The position numbers and the translations under genes are program-made. Shown here in pieces: positions 16,422 through 25,839 of a DNA stretch of 64,000 bases. Origin of the DNA: DATAPD01 sp036265385 (lineage in GTDB: Bacteria > Acidobacteriota > Terriglobia > Terriglobales > Acidobacteriaceae). How positions within the stretch are numbered: the stretch's first letter is position 1; every line of letters starts with the position of its first letter. The stretch spans positions 186,001 through 250,000 of the forward strand of contig DATAPD010000025.1 in assembly GCA_036265385.1 (NCBI GenBank). Direction: 5' to 3'. The notes under the pieces were generated by a model. That model was not told where the DNA came from. It worked only from the letters and a program-made list of their open reading frames with translations, and did not search any database.

Positions 16422-18581
16422 GTGGCCGTCGTAGAAAATCCAAATCGGCTTGTTCAGTTCGGCGTTTTCGAACTGGACACGAAAGCTGGAGAGCTGCGTC
16501 GGAATGGCTCCAAGGTTCGCCTGCAGGAGCAGCCGCTTCAAGTTCTACTCGTGTTGCTCGAGCAGCCAGGTGAAATCGTGAGCCGCGAGGAACTACGCAA
16601 GCGACTGTGGCCAGGCGACACATTTGTCGACTTTGATCACAGCTTGAATGCGGCGATCCGGCGCCTGCGCGACGCGCTTGGAGACTCCGCGGAAAATCCG
16701 CGCTTTGTTGAGACTGTGGCCCGGCGTGGCTATCGGTTCCTGGCACCGGTAAACGGCGGCTCGGCTGTTGCGATCGCAGGGCCTCCGTCGGTACCCGCCA
16801 AAATTGTGCACACCAAGTGGCTAGCAGTGAGCGCCGGACTGCTTGTTGTGGCTTTGGTGCTCGGATGGTGGATCGGACGTCATCGAACAAGCGAGACGGC
16901 GGGGGTTCCTTCGCTTCAACGGCTCACCGCGAATGCCGCTGAGGCACCTGTTCTCGGTGGAGCAATCTCGCCCGATGGCAAGTACCTGGCATTCGCCGAT
17001 AAGACTGGGTTCTACTTGCGGCAGATTGCGACCGGAGAAACCCACTCCATCGAACTACCGAGCGGATTCAACGCCCGACCTGCCAGTTGGTTTCCTGACG
17101 GAACGCATTTGGTAGCGACCTGGGCTGCAACGCCGAACGACCCTCCAGCTATTTGGAACATTTTGATCCTGGGTGGCGCACCGCGCAAGCTGGCTGATGC
17201 CGGCGTGTTTCCTGCGGTATCGCCAGACGGATCTCAGATTGCCTACCTGGTTGGAGGTTCCCTCTCGCGTGCGCTCTGGGTGATGCAAGCCGACGGAAGC
17301 AATCCACACCAGATTCGAGAACGCGATGGTGCGTTAATCGGAGGACCCCGTTGGTCACCGGATGCGAACTACCTTGTTTATGTCGCTGGGAAATATCACG
17401 CCGGAGCGCAATATGTGGATGCGCAGATCGAAGCTCTTAATTTAAAAAGCGGCAACCGGCACGTTGTCCTTTCGACTGCAAGGCTCTTCCACTCTGTTAC
17501 CTGGACTGCGAAAAACAAGCTCGTTTACGCGGCAGGGGAGCGACCCCCAAATCAAGACGACGCCAACTTGTGGGAAGTGCAAATCGATCCGAATTCGGCC
17601 AAGCCCGTTGGGTCGCCGAGACGTCTCACCAGCGACCCCGGTTATGTTTCGGATTTCAGCTCTACGGCTGACGGAACACGGGTCGCTTTTTTTAAACATA
17701 CGATTCAACCCGACGTCTATGTTGCCAATGTCGAGCCAGACGATCAGATCAGCACTCCAAGCCGCTTGACGCTCGACGAGCGGCAAGACTTTCCTTCCGC
17801 ATGGACACGGGATGGCAAATCGATCCTGTTCATGTCTGACCGAGACGGCACCTTCCATATCTTTCGCCAAGCGATCGATCAAGGCTCGCCTGACCTGCTC
17901 GTCGGCGGAAACGATCAGCTCGTTATTCCACGTTTGACTCCTGACGGATCGGCAATTTTGTATTTGATTTCTTCGAAGTGGGAGCAGCGTCCGATGAATG
18001 TGCGGATGATGCGCATTCCAGTCGACGGAGGAGCACCCCAGAACGTGCTGTCTGCGCCCGAAATCAGCAATCACCAATGTGCCGTCGCTCCGGCGACTCT
18101 TTGTCTTTACAGCACGATTGACCAGCATGAGATCCGGTTCTACCGGTTTGATCCGTTTACGGGCAGTACAGAACCGTTGCCGCAACTGACCCGAAAGGAT
18201 GAGGACTTTTACAGCTTCAATTGGAGTCTTTCTCCGGATGGACGGACACTGGCAATGGCTAAAAAATTGAGCATGGATCAAGCTGCAGTCATTCGGCTGA
18301 TCTCAATCGGAGATAACACAGAAACTGTTTTGCCGGTACCAGGTTGGGCATTTCTTAGCAGCCTCGATTGGTCGACCGACGGAAAGAGCCTGTGGGTTTC
18401 AGCCAGCACGACACAAGAGTCGTCAGCGTTGTTAAACATCAAAATGAATGGGCAGGTTCGGACCGCGCTCGAAGATAAGAAGATGAAGATTGGATGGGCG
18501 ATTCAATCTCCGGATGGGAATAGGGTGGCTTTGTGGGAAGCAAGCGGAGCGTCCAACGTGTGGATGCTGGAAGGACTTTGA
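16422..18581 (+). CDS. Winged-helix DNA-binding, membrane-anchored TolB-propeller regulator
   Basis: A 719-residue one-component regulator. Residues 1-100 form an OmpR/PhoB-type winged helix (FGVFELDTKAGELRRNGSKV, QPLQVLLVLLEQPGEIVSRE, FVETVARRGYRFLAPV). A single membrane helix follows (LAVSAGLLVVALVLGWWIG, about residues 130-148), and the rest is a WD40-like/TolB beta-propeller with repeated ISPDGKYLAF, VSPDGSQIAYL and LSPDGRTLAMAK blocks. The topology is that of CadC/ToxR: DNA binding inside, sensor outside. The frame opens at 16377, but GTG 16422 with GGGG just ahead gives the usual N-terminus; an exact start is uncertain. The ligand and target genes are unknown; the neighbouring CRTAC1 genes are candidates by position only. 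Confidence 0.85.
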   Translation: MAVVENPNRLVQFGVFELDTKAGELRRNGSKVRLQEQPLQVLLVLLEQPGEIVSREELRKRLWPGDTFVDFDHSLNAAIRRLRDALGDSAENPRFVETVARRGYRFLAPVNGGSAVAIAGPPSVPAKIVHTKWLAVSAGLLVVALVLGWWIGRHRTSETAGVPSLQRLTANAAEAPVLGGAISPDGKYLAFADKTGFYLRQIATGETHSIELPSGFNARPASWFPDGTHLVATWAATPNDPPAIWNILILGGAPRKLADAGVFPAVSPDGSQIAYLVGGSLSRALWVMQADGSNPHQIRERDGALIGGPRWSPDANYLVYVAGKYHAGAQYVDAQIEALNLKSGNRHVVLSTARLFHSVTWTAKNKLVYAAGERPPNQDDANLWEVQIDPNSAKPVGSPRRLTSDPGYVSDFSSTADGTRVAFFKHTIQPDVYVANVEPDDQISTPSRLTLDERQDFPSAWTRDGKSILFMSDRDGTFHIFRQAIDQGSPDLLVGGNDQLVIPRLTPDGSAILYLISSKWEQRPMNVRMMRIPVDGGAPQNVLSAPEISNHQCAVAPATLCLYSTIDQHEIRFYRFDPFTGSTEPLPQLTRKDEDFYSFNWSLSPDGRTLAMAKKLSMDQAAVIRLISIGDNTETVLPVPGWAFLSSLDWSTDGKSLWVSASTTQESSALLNIKMNGQVRTALEDKKMKIGWAIQSPDGNRVALWEASGASNVWMLEGL

Positions 18582-18619
18582 TCTAAAGGTGTAATCGGAA
18601 CGTTAGAGTCAAGCTCGTC

Positions 18620-20428
18620 TTATTTATTCTTCTTGTCAAACTGCATGGCTTTCACGATACCTTCGCCTTCCTTCACGAAAATCAATTGATTCGGCTTCAC
18701 GTCCTTCAACGTATCAACCTGTCCGCTGGGCCAACGGATCTCTAGGAGATCCACTTTCTCCGCTTTGCCGAGTCCGAAGTGAACGCGAAGATCATTCTGT
18801 GAAATGTAGCTGCCGCCACTGCGCACTTCGTCGATCTGCTGGTGTGGCTTTGTCTCTCCGGGCACGCGTGTCACGCATTTCAGCCGGGCACCGATGCCAC
18901 TCCGATTTGACTTCGTTCCGATTGTCCTTACCTTTAGCCAATTGTTTTCGGTTTTCGAATCGCAGCGCAGCAGCTGGGGGAAATCGTTCACGGTGTTGAT
19001 GACCACGTCTACGTCGCCATCATTATCGAAGTCCCCAAAGGCACACCCGCGTGCTGCCACTGGACCCGATATCCCGTCTCCGGCTTGCATCGAAACATCG
19101 GCGAAACGGCCATTGCGAAGATTTTTGTAGAGAAGTTTCCGCTGCGGATAGCCTGCTTCAGTTTTCAGTTGTTCGACCTCTGGATATACGTGGCCATTGC
19201 AGATCAGAATGTCGGGCCAACCGTCATTGTCCATGTCGAAAAAGCCGCAGCCCCATCCGAGATACTGCGTGTGCGCACCAAGGCCGCCGGTGAAGGTGGT
19301 GTCCTCGAAATTGGCTCCGCCCATGTTGTGATAAAGAGACGGCGTATCTCCAGCGAAATTGGTTTTTACAAGATCGAGATTGCCATCCAGGTCGTAGTCG
19401 GCTGCCGAGATGCCCATTCCCGCTTGCGGCTTACCATCCGGACTCAGAGCGCAACCCGCTTCGATCGCGATGTCGACGAACTTGCCATCCTTCTTGTTCT
19501 GATACAAAGCACTGGCGGTTGAATCGTTCGCAACGTAGATGTCTGGCCAGCCATCATTGTCGAGATCCGCGGTTAATACTCCCAGTCCGAATGTGCCATT
19601 TGCTTTCAGAATGCCGGACGCTTCTGATACGTCTGAGAAGGTGCCGTCTCCGTTATTGTGGTAGAGGATGTTTTTTCCACCTTGCAACCCGGGTGGCCCG
19701 CACGCGACCATCACTCCTTTATATAAACAAGGACCCGACTCGGGAACGGGAGCAGTGGCCAGATCGAGGTCGATATAGTTGGCGACAAAGAGATCGAGCT
19801 TGCCATCACGATCGTAGTCGACGAAAGCGCAGCCAGTGTTCCAGCGATTTCCTTTGCCTGCCACTCCGGCTTTTTCGCTTACATCGGTGAAGGTGCCGTC
19901 GCCGTTGTTGTGATAGAGAACGTTCTTTCCGAAATAAGTCACAAATAAATCGTCGTAGCCATCGTTGTCGTAATCTCCGACGCAGACGCCCTGTCCCCAG
20001 CCCGCGTGAGCGACGCCGGCCTTGGTAGTGACATCCGTGAAAGTGCCGTCACGATTGTTCTTGAACAGGTGTGAGACTGGCTCTTGTCCAGCGGGGAAAC
20101 CTTCCAGCCGAGTTCCATTGACAAGGAAGACGTCGAGCCATCCATCGTTGTCGTAATCGTAGAAGGCCACACCGCAACCGGTGGTCTCGAGGAGGTATTT
20201 GTTTTTATGTTCTCCTCCGAAAATCGTTTTAGAGTTCAGTCCGGCTTCACGAGCAACGTTCAGAAAACTGATACCGAGTTCGTCAGAATTCGGTGAGTTG
20301 GTTTTCTGCGTAGGCGATTGAGGAGCACTCCAAGAAAAAGGCCGGGCTAGTGCAAGTACATTTTCGAGGGACAACACAAGAGCGGTCCGGCTGAGTGAAT
20401 GGAGAAATCCGCGGCGTGAGGAATGCAA
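18620..20428 (-). CDS. CRTAC1-family protein with Tat-like signal
   Basis: A 602-residue paralogue of the protein at 13834-15591: FG-GAP/VCBS repeats with calcium loops (DYDNDGWLDV, DYDNDGYDDL, DYDRDGKLDL, DLDNDGWPDI, DYDLDGNLDL, DMDNDGWPDI, DFDNDGDVDV) and a C-terminal ASPIC/UnbV domain (TKSNRSGIGARLKC, RSGGSYISQNDLRVHFGLG, EIRWPSGQVD). Unlike its paralogue it starts with SRRGFLHSLSRTALVLSL, a twin-arginine-type signal, implying export in folded form. The first codon appears to be TTG; no ATG or GTG exists between it and the upstream in-frame stop, and no strong Shine-Dalgarno is seen. It is divergent from the glucosidase-like gene at 20580. Function unknown. Confidence 0.88.
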   Translation of the reverse strand: MHSSRRGFLHSLSRTALVLSLENVLALARPFSWSAPQSPTQKTNSPNSDELGISFLNVAREAGLNSKTIFGGEHKNKYLLETTGCGVAFYDYDNDGWLDVFLVNGTRLEGFPAGQEPVSHLFKNNRDGTFTDVTTKAGVAHAGWGQGVCVGDYDNDGYDDLFVTYFGKNVLYHNNGDGTFTDVSEKAGVAGKGNRWNTGCAFVDYDRDGKLDLFVANYIDLDLATAPVPESGPCLYKGVMVACGPPGLQGGKNILYHNNGDGTFSDVSEASGILKANGTFGLGVLTADLDNDGWPDIYVANDSTASALYQNKKDGKFVDIAIEAGCALSPDGKPQAGMGISAADYDLDGNLDLVKTNFAGDTPSLYHNMGGANFEDTTFTGGLGAHTQYLGWGCGFFDMDNDGWPDILICNGHVYPEVEQLKTEAGYPQRKLLYKNLRNGRFADVSMQAGDGISGPVAARGCAFGDFDNDGDVDVVINTVNDFPQLLRCDSKTENNWLKVRTIGTKSNRSGIGARLKCVTRVPGETKPHQQIDEVRSGGSYISQNDLRVHFGLGKAEKVDLLEIRWPSGQVDTLKDVKPNQLIFVKEGEGIVKAMQFDKKNK

Positions 20429-20579
20429 TGCGCTTAGTACCCTGTCTATCGCGTCGTGCTAGAATTCGCCCCTCTTTTCTTATATTGATGACGCAAATAG
20501 TTTGCAAGTTGGACCTATATAACACAGCCTCACCGATGTCCGATCTTGCAGTTGTTACCTTTGAAACCGGAATCTTTCC

Positions 20580-23135
20580 ATGAGAGTTTCGATGCGCTTC
20601 GTTCGCCGGGTCATTACTTTCCTTTGTATTTTGAGTGGGTGCAGTCTTCTCCGTGCGGCCGATAAAACGAATCTGGAGTTGTCCCGCCCTGTGCGGTCAT
20701 GGGAATTTCTTCCAATCGTCGGGCAGCGCGCTGGGCTGTTCGGAACCGAGTCTGGGAGCTTTGAAGCTTGGGTCTACCCAATAAAAATCCTCCGTGATCT
20801 GAGATTGGTCTTCCACGTCGAGGGACATGATATTCCAGCGGAAAGTCTGGCGCGTACGGTCATTGTTCGACCGGAATCGGCCACCATTATTTATGCGAGC
20901 GACACGTACACAGTTCGCGAAACTCTGTTCGTGCCCGTCAAAGAACAAGGGGCTGTCATCCTACTGGATGTCGAAACCGAGACGCCGCTGGACATCGAAA
21001 CGAGATTCATCGGTGATTTTGCACTCGAGTGGCCCGCTGGTTTGGGCGGAACGTTTCTCAACTGGGACGAGGGAACACACACATTCCTCTTCGGGGAAGA
21101 ACAGAAGAAGTTTGCCGCTATCGTCGGATCACCCACCGCCACTGAACCTCACGTTGCCTATCAAGACAACTACTCTTCGTCTGACGCTAGCTCGTTTCGT
21201 CTCGGCATCATCAGCAAAGGCCGACAGCAAAAAGTGATCGTGCTGGCAGCATCGACGGAAGGATTAGCCGCGGCCACCGACATCTATCAGCATTTGAGTT
21301 CCGCATACGAAAAGTTGCTCGAAGAGTCGGCTGAGTATTACGCGCAATACTTAGATCGCACCGTCAGCGTCGAATTGCCAGATGCCCGAATCCAGCGAGC
21401 TTACGACTGGGCACGCGTGAGCACTTTGCAAGGGCTGGTGACTAATCCGTTTTTAGGCACGGGATTAGTAGCTGGGTACCGCACTTCGGGCCTAAGTCAA
21501 CGACCAGGCTTCGCTTGGTTTTTCGGTCGCGATTCGTTCTGGACGTCTTTCGCGCTGAATTCGATCGGGGACTTCGCGACCACTCGAACCGCGTTGGAAT
21601 TCATCAGCAAATATCAGCGCGATGACGGGAAGATGCCGCATGAAATATCCCAAGGTGCGAACTTCGTGCCCTGGTTCAAGGATTATCCGTATGGGTACGC
21701 ATCAGCGGATGCCACGCCCCTATACATCATCGCTGTCAATGACTACGTCTCGCAAAGTGGCGATGTCGCCTTTGCTCAGCAGAAGTGGGACAGTCTGTGG
21801 CGCGCTTACCAGTTCTTGAAATCCACCTACGATCAGAATGGATTTCCAAAGAATTTCGGGATTGGGCATGGGTGGGTTGAGGGCGGACCACTTTTGCCGG
21901 TGCAATCGGAGTTCTACCAAAGCGGCTTAGCGGTGGAAGCGTTGCGAGCGTTGTCGAATCTCGCGGCTTTAACAAGTAAACAGACTGGAAATCTTTCGAG
22001 CGAATACGAACGGCAACGTGGAGCTTTGAACAGCGCCTTCTGGTCGCCGGAAAAAGACTTTTTCGCTTTTGCTCTGGATAACAAAGGCAACCGGGTTCCG
22101 GAAGCAAGCGTGCTCGCTACCGTACCGATGTGGTTCTCGCTTACTAACGCGCCAGAATCGCAGACCATGATTACGCAACTTGCAGAGCCTGATCACCAGA
22201 CGGATTGGGGGATGCGAATCATCTCATCGCGTTCACCGCACTACGGCGCTGGGGGCTACCACTTCGGCTCCGTCTGGCCACTTTTCACCGGGTGGGCATC
22301 GGTTGGGGAGTATCGCTATCATCGCCCATTTCCCGCATACATGAACCTGCGATCGAACGCGCTCTTGGGCTCGGATGGCGCTCTCGGGCACGTAACAGAA
22401 GTTCTTTCCGGAAATTACTATCAAGGCTTGTCGACGAGTTCACCGCATCAGATCTGGTCCGCGGCCATGGTTGTAAGTCCGATCCTACGCGGAATGCTCG
22501 GCCTTGAAACGCAAGCGCAAGAATGCCGGTTAACTCTAGCTCCGCATCTTCCAGCAAACTGGAGCACCTTCAACGTAAAAGCAGCACGAGCTGGAGGCGC
22601 TAGCTTCGATATCCGATATCGGCGCGAACCCGATCAGATCGCTGTTGAAGTAAAACAAACGGGCGGCACCCATTGCACGCTCGATTTTTCGCCAGCGGTC
22701 AGTCCACGTTCGGTCGTTACTGGTGTTGACGTGAATGACCGAAAACAAGATTTCAAGATCGAAGACAACGCTACCGATCGCCACGTAAATACGCACATCC
22801 CGCTTTTGGGAGGTACGACTGCCGTGCGTGTTCGGCTCAAAAATGACTTCGGATTATCGATGGATTCCGAGATGCCCACGCTCGGAAGTCCCAGCCAAGG
22901 CCTGCGTGAAATTTCAGAAGTGTGGGACAAAGCGGGAAACCAACTGCGCGTGGAGTTTTCTGGAATGTCCGGCAGAACTTACGAGGTTGCCGTTTGGAAT
23001 CCGGGTGAGGTGAACGTAGTGGACGGAGCAACGCTGTCAGGAAAAGGCGCAATCGGCACGCTGCTGGTCCAGTTCGCGCAAGGTTCTGAAGGCTACACTC
23101 AGCAGGAAGTCGTGTTCCACTTCAATCGCAAATAG
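20580..23135 (+). CDS. Exported glucosidase/amylo-alpha-1,6-glucosidase-like protein
   Basis: An 851-residue protein with an N-terminal beta domain and a central (alpha/alpha)6 barrel like glycogen-debranching and GH63/GH15-type glycosidases. Barrel landmarks are AWFFGRDSFWTSFALNSIGD, YQRDDGKMPHEISQG, ADATPLYIIAVNDY, NLAALTSKQTGN and FGSVWPLFTGWASVGEY; acidic residues in the first two are plausible catalytic candidates, but I cannot assign a family number. The N-terminus MRFVRRVITFLCILSGC fits a lipoprotein signal with lipobox LSGC (Cys21), though cleavage after LLRA is an alternative. The ATG at 20592 is also possible. A sugar porter gene follows in convergent orientation with 9 bases between stops. 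Together with the GntR-type regulator this forms a sugar-use neighbourhood. Confidence 0.75.
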   Translation: MRVSMRFVRRVITFLCILSGCSLLRAADKTNLELSRPVRSWEFLPIVGQRAGLFGTESGSFEAWVYPIKILRDLRLVFHVEGHDIPAESLARTVIVRPESATIIYASDTYTVRETLFVPVKEQGAVILLDVETETPLDIETRFIGDFALEWPAGLGGTFLNWDEGTHTFLFGEEQKKFAAIVGSPTATEPHVAYQDNYSSSDASSFRLGIISKGRQQKVIVLAASTEGLAAATDIYQHLSSAYEKLLEESAEYYAQYLDRTVSVELPDARIQRAYDWARVSTLQGLVTNPFLGTGLVAGYRTSGLSQRPGFAWFFGRDSFWTSFALNSIGDFATTRTALEFISKYQRDDGKMPHEISQGANFVPWFKDYPYGYASADATPLYIIAVNDYVSQSGDVAFAQQKWDSLWRAYQFLKSTYDQNGFPKNFGIGHGWVEGGPLLPVQSEFYQSGLAVEALRALSNLAALTSKQTGNLSSEYERQRGALNSAFWSPEKDFFAFALDNKGNRVPEASVLATVPMWFSLTNAPESQTMITQLAEPDHQTDWGMRIISSRSPHYGAGGYHFGSVWPLFTGWASVGEYRYHRPFPAYMNLRSNALLGSDGALGHVTEVLSGNYYQGLSTSSPHQIWSAAMVVSPILRGMLGLETQAQECRLTLAPHLPANWSTFNVKAARAGGASFDIRYRREPDQIAVEVKQTGGTHCTLDFSPAVSPRSVVTGVDVNDRKQDFKIEDNATDRHVNTHIPLLGGTTAVRVRLKNDFGLSMDSEMPTLGSPSQGLREISEVWDKAGNQLRVEFSGMSGRTYEVAVWNPGEVNVVDGATLSGKGAIGTLLVQFAQGSEGYTQQEVVFHFNRK

Positions 23136-23144
23136 TTGAACACG

Positions 23145-24476
23145 TCACGCGACCTTGAGTTTTTTCTGCATCTCCTCGAGCGACAAGCCTTTCGTTTCCG
23201 GATATGCGAAGGTCACAACGAAGAATTGCAGCGCCATCATTCCCGCAAAAAAAGCGAATGGAATGGGCTTCGACCAGGCAGCTAACGTCGGAAATGCGCC
23301 CGAGATGAAGGCATTCATGATCCAGTGGGTGAAGCTCCCTAAGCTTTGGCCTTTGGCGCGAACCCGGTTAGGAAACACCTCGCTGATGTATACCCAGATT
23401 ACAGCACCTTGTGAAAATGCGAAGAAGGCGATGTATGCCACCAGTAGCCATATCAGCAGCTCATGATGTTGATTGGTGAAGAATACGGCGGCGACACCGG
23501 CAAGGCACAATGCCGTTCCAACTGCTCCCACGAGCAAAAGTTTTTTGCGACCAAACTTGTCGATCACCGACATGGCGATCACGGTAAAAACCAGGTTCGT
23601 CAACCCTACGATGACGGCCTGAAGATCGCTTGAAACTCTGCTGAACCCGCCGTAGGCAAAGATGTCATTCAGGTAATACAGAATGGCATTGATGCCGGAC
23701 AACTGATTGAACATACCAATGCTGATGGCCAAGAAAATCGGCAAGGCGTACTTGCGCTGAAAAAGCGGCTCGTCCGCGTGCCCATGCTCGGCATCAATGG
23801 ACGCGATGATTTCTTGCAAGTCTCGTTCCCAGTTTTGATCGCCAGTCAGTTGCAGGACAGCTCGCGCCTCCTCGTTTCTTCGCTTCTTTGCCAGCCATCG
23901 CGGGCTACGCGGAATCGTAAACAGCATTATGAAAAACAAACCTGCAGGAATCGCTGTGATTCCGAGTTTCCAGCGCCAATCAGAATCGGTCGCCAGATGC
24001 TGTAGACCAATCAAGAAGTTGGAGAGATAAGCGAGCAGAATCCCAGCAACGACATTGAACTGGAAGAGCCCAACCAGCCGACCGCGCCAGGAAGCAGGCG
24101 CAATTTCAGCGATATACATCGGTCCAAGCACCGAAGACCCGCCAATACCCAAGCCTCCTACAAAACGAAAGACGATTAAGGCAGGCCAGCTCCAGGCGAA
24201 CGCGCACCCTACGGCAGAGATGAAGTAAAGGACTGCCATCACTCGCAAGCTGTCCCGGCGTCCAAATCTATCGCCCGGTATACCAGCAAACAGCGAACCG
24301 AAAATTGTTCCAATTAACGCGCTGATGACTGTAATTCCCAGGTACTTAGGGTTCAGCGCATAGACCGTACTCAAGTCGCTGGTTGTACCGGCAATCACGG
24401 CTGTATCAAAACCGAACAAAAGCCCGCCCAGCGCCGCAACGGCGGTACTTTTGATTAAATAGAAATTCACTCTCAT
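23145..24476 (-). CDS. MFS sugar porter (SP family)
   Basis: A 443-residue, twelve-helix proton/sugar symporter of the SP family (XylE/GLUT-like). Landmarks: GGLLFGFDTAVIAG in helix 1, GDRFGRRDSLR in the first inner loop, RFVGGLGIGGSSVLGPMYIAE before helix 5, FNQLSGINAILYYLNDIF in helix 7 (the hexose-binding QxSGxN motif), DKFGRKKLLL and the terminal PETKGLSLEEM signature. The longest frame begins with TTG at 24485; the ATG at 24476 is used here. No Shine-Dalgarno is visible, while a TATATATC block 12-21 bases upstream could be a -10 box, so a leaderless or very short-leader transcript is possible. It is divergent from the GntR-LacI regulator, which probably controls it through the palindrome at 24624-24639. 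Confidence 0.92.
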   Translation of the reverse strand: MRVNFYLIKSTAVAALGGLLFGFDTAVIAGTTSDLSTVYALNPKYLGITVISALIGTIFGSLFAGIPGDRFGRRDSLRVMAVLYFISAVGCAFAWSWPALIVFRFVGGLGIGGSSVLGPMYIAEIAPASWRGRLVGLFQFNVVAGILLAYLSNFLIGLQHLATDSDWRWKLGITAIPAGLFFIMLFTIPRSPRWLAKKRRNEEARAVLQLTGDQNWERDLQEIIASIDAEHGHADEPLFQRKYALPIFLAISIGMFNQLSGINAILYYLNDIFAYGGFSRVSSDLQAVIVGLTNLVFTVIAMSVIDKFGRKKLLLVGAVGTALCLAGVAAVFFTNQHHELLIWLLVAYIAFFAFSQGAVIWVYISEVFPNRVRAKGQSLGSFTHWIMNAFISGAFPTLAAWSKPIPFAFFAGMMALQFFVVTFAYPETKGLSLEEMQKKLKVA

Positions 24477-24623
24477 GGGGGCCAACAGATATATACTGTC
24501 GCATCGAATTTGGGAAGCAGACCGTCCAGTTTCTCTTTCATCCAGCTACTATCTTTCTGATTTTTTGGCATCACGTGCAAGGCTGCTTCGGATTTTGTAC
24601 ACCGTGTCCTTGAAATGATAGCC

Positions 24624-24639
24624 ACCTGTACTGACAGGT
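24624..24639. promoter_or_regulatory. Candidate operator for the GntR-LacI regulator
   Basis: A perfect interrupted palindrome ACCTGT-ACTG-ACAGGT lies in the 189-base divergent region between the sugar porter and the regulator, 27 bases before the regulator GTG. It keeps the TGTAC...ACA core of operators known for AraR-type GntR regulators. Confidence 0.5.
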
Positions 24640-24665
24640 AGTCAGAATTAACCCTGGAGACTCTC

Positions 24666-25808
24666 GTGTCGAATGAAGAGAAGCCGAAGTATCAGCAGAT
24701 CGTTCATGATCTGCGAAAGGCCATTACGGCGCGAGAGTACAAGGAAGGCGCGAAACTTCCCAGCGAAGCAGAACTCGTGAAGCGCTTTTCAACTTCCCGA
24801 CTGACCGTTCAACGTGCTCTGAAAGAACTTCAGTATCTAGGTCTAATCGAACGCAGGGCCGGTTCCGGAACGTACGTGCGTTCTCCGGAAACTGGTGCTC
24901 ATCATGTTTTTGGATTGCTAATCCCAGGTCTTGGAGAAACGGAAATTTTCGAGCCGATTTGCCAAGGGATGGCACGCGCAGGACGCGCTGGTGGCCACGC
25001 GTTGCTCTGGGGCGATACCACGCAAACTTCTTGCGACCTTGAAAAGGAAAAACAGGCTAAGGCGCTGTGTGACTACTATCTTTCCAAATCATTGTCGGGG
25101 ATTTTCTTCGCGCCGCTTGAGCTCACACCAGCAAAGGACGAGGTGAATCATTGGATCATCGACGCACTGGAACGCGCGCGCATCCCCGTTGTTCTCCTCG
25201 ACCGCTGTGTCTTCCCGTATCCCCGGCGATGCAAGTTCGACCTCGTTGGTATCGATAATCGACGCGCTGGACTGATTGTCACCGAACATCTCATAAAACA
25301 CGGATGCCGGAGACCTGTCTTCATTACGGCGCCCAACTCGGCTCCGACGGTCGATGCGCGGATCGGCGGTTTCTGGGATGCCCATTTCGAGGCAAAAGTT
25401 CCTGTCTGCAAGGAACGCATATTCATCGGCGATGTCGAAGACGGCGCGACAATCCGGTCTTTCATCAGCGACGTGAGGCCGGACGGATTTGTCTGCGCCA
25501 ACGACATCACCGCAGCCCGACTGATGAGAACTCTCGAACACCTGGGCATCAGCGTTCCGCAACAGGCGCGAATCGTCGGGATCGATGATGTGAAATATGC
25601 GGCATTACTGGGTGTGCCGCTTACGACGCTGCACCAACCCTGCGCCGAACTTGGAGAAACGGCGGTCAACGTGATGCTGGACCGGATCGCGCGTCCGCAT
25701 GCGCCAGCCCGTGATGTCCTACTCGAGTGCAAACTGGTGATACGACGCTCCTGCGGAAGCCACCTGCGCCAAGAAAAGACGGATCACGATCTTTCTTACG
25801 CGCACTGA
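24666..25808 (+). CDS. GntR-LacI chimeric transcriptional regulator, AraR-like
   Basis: A 380-residue regulator with a GntR-type winged helix at residues 1-72 (QQIVHDLRKAITAREYKEGAKLPSEAELVKRF, LTVQRALKELQYLGLIERRAGSGTYV) fused to a LacI/GalR-type sugar-binding domain (VFGLLIPGLGETEIF, GIFFAPLELTP, FDLVGIDNRRAGLIVTEHLIKHGCRRPVF, DGFVCANDITAARLM, RIVGIDDVKYAALLGVPLTTLHQP). This arrangement is that of Bacillus AraR and relatives, which repress sugar genes until a sugar binds. The start is GTG, supported by GGAG six bases upstream. It is divergent from the sugar porter and likely controls it and possibly the glucosidase-like gene. The inducer sugar is not predictable from the sequence. Confidence 0.92.
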   Translation: MSNEEKPKYQQIVHDLRKAITAREYKEGAKLPSEAELVKRFSTSRLTVQRALKELQYLGLIERRAGSGTYVRSPETGAHHVFGLLIPGLGETEIFEPICQGMARAGRAGGHALLWGDTTQTSCDLEKEKQAKALCDYYLSKSLSGIFFAPLELTPAKDEVNHWIIDALERARIPVVLLDRCVFPYPRRCKFDLVGIDNRRAGLIVTEHLIKHGCRRPVFITAPNSAPTVDARIGGFWDAHFEAKVPVCKERIFIGDVEDGATIRSFISDVRPDGFVCANDITAARLMRTLEHLGISVPQQARIVGIDDVKYAALLGVPLTTLHQPCAELGETAVNVMLDRIARPHAPARDVLLECKLVIRRSCGSHLRQEKTDHDLSYAH

Positions 25809-25839
25809 TCCTGTCTTCAGTAGAGGGGAGTCAACGCCG

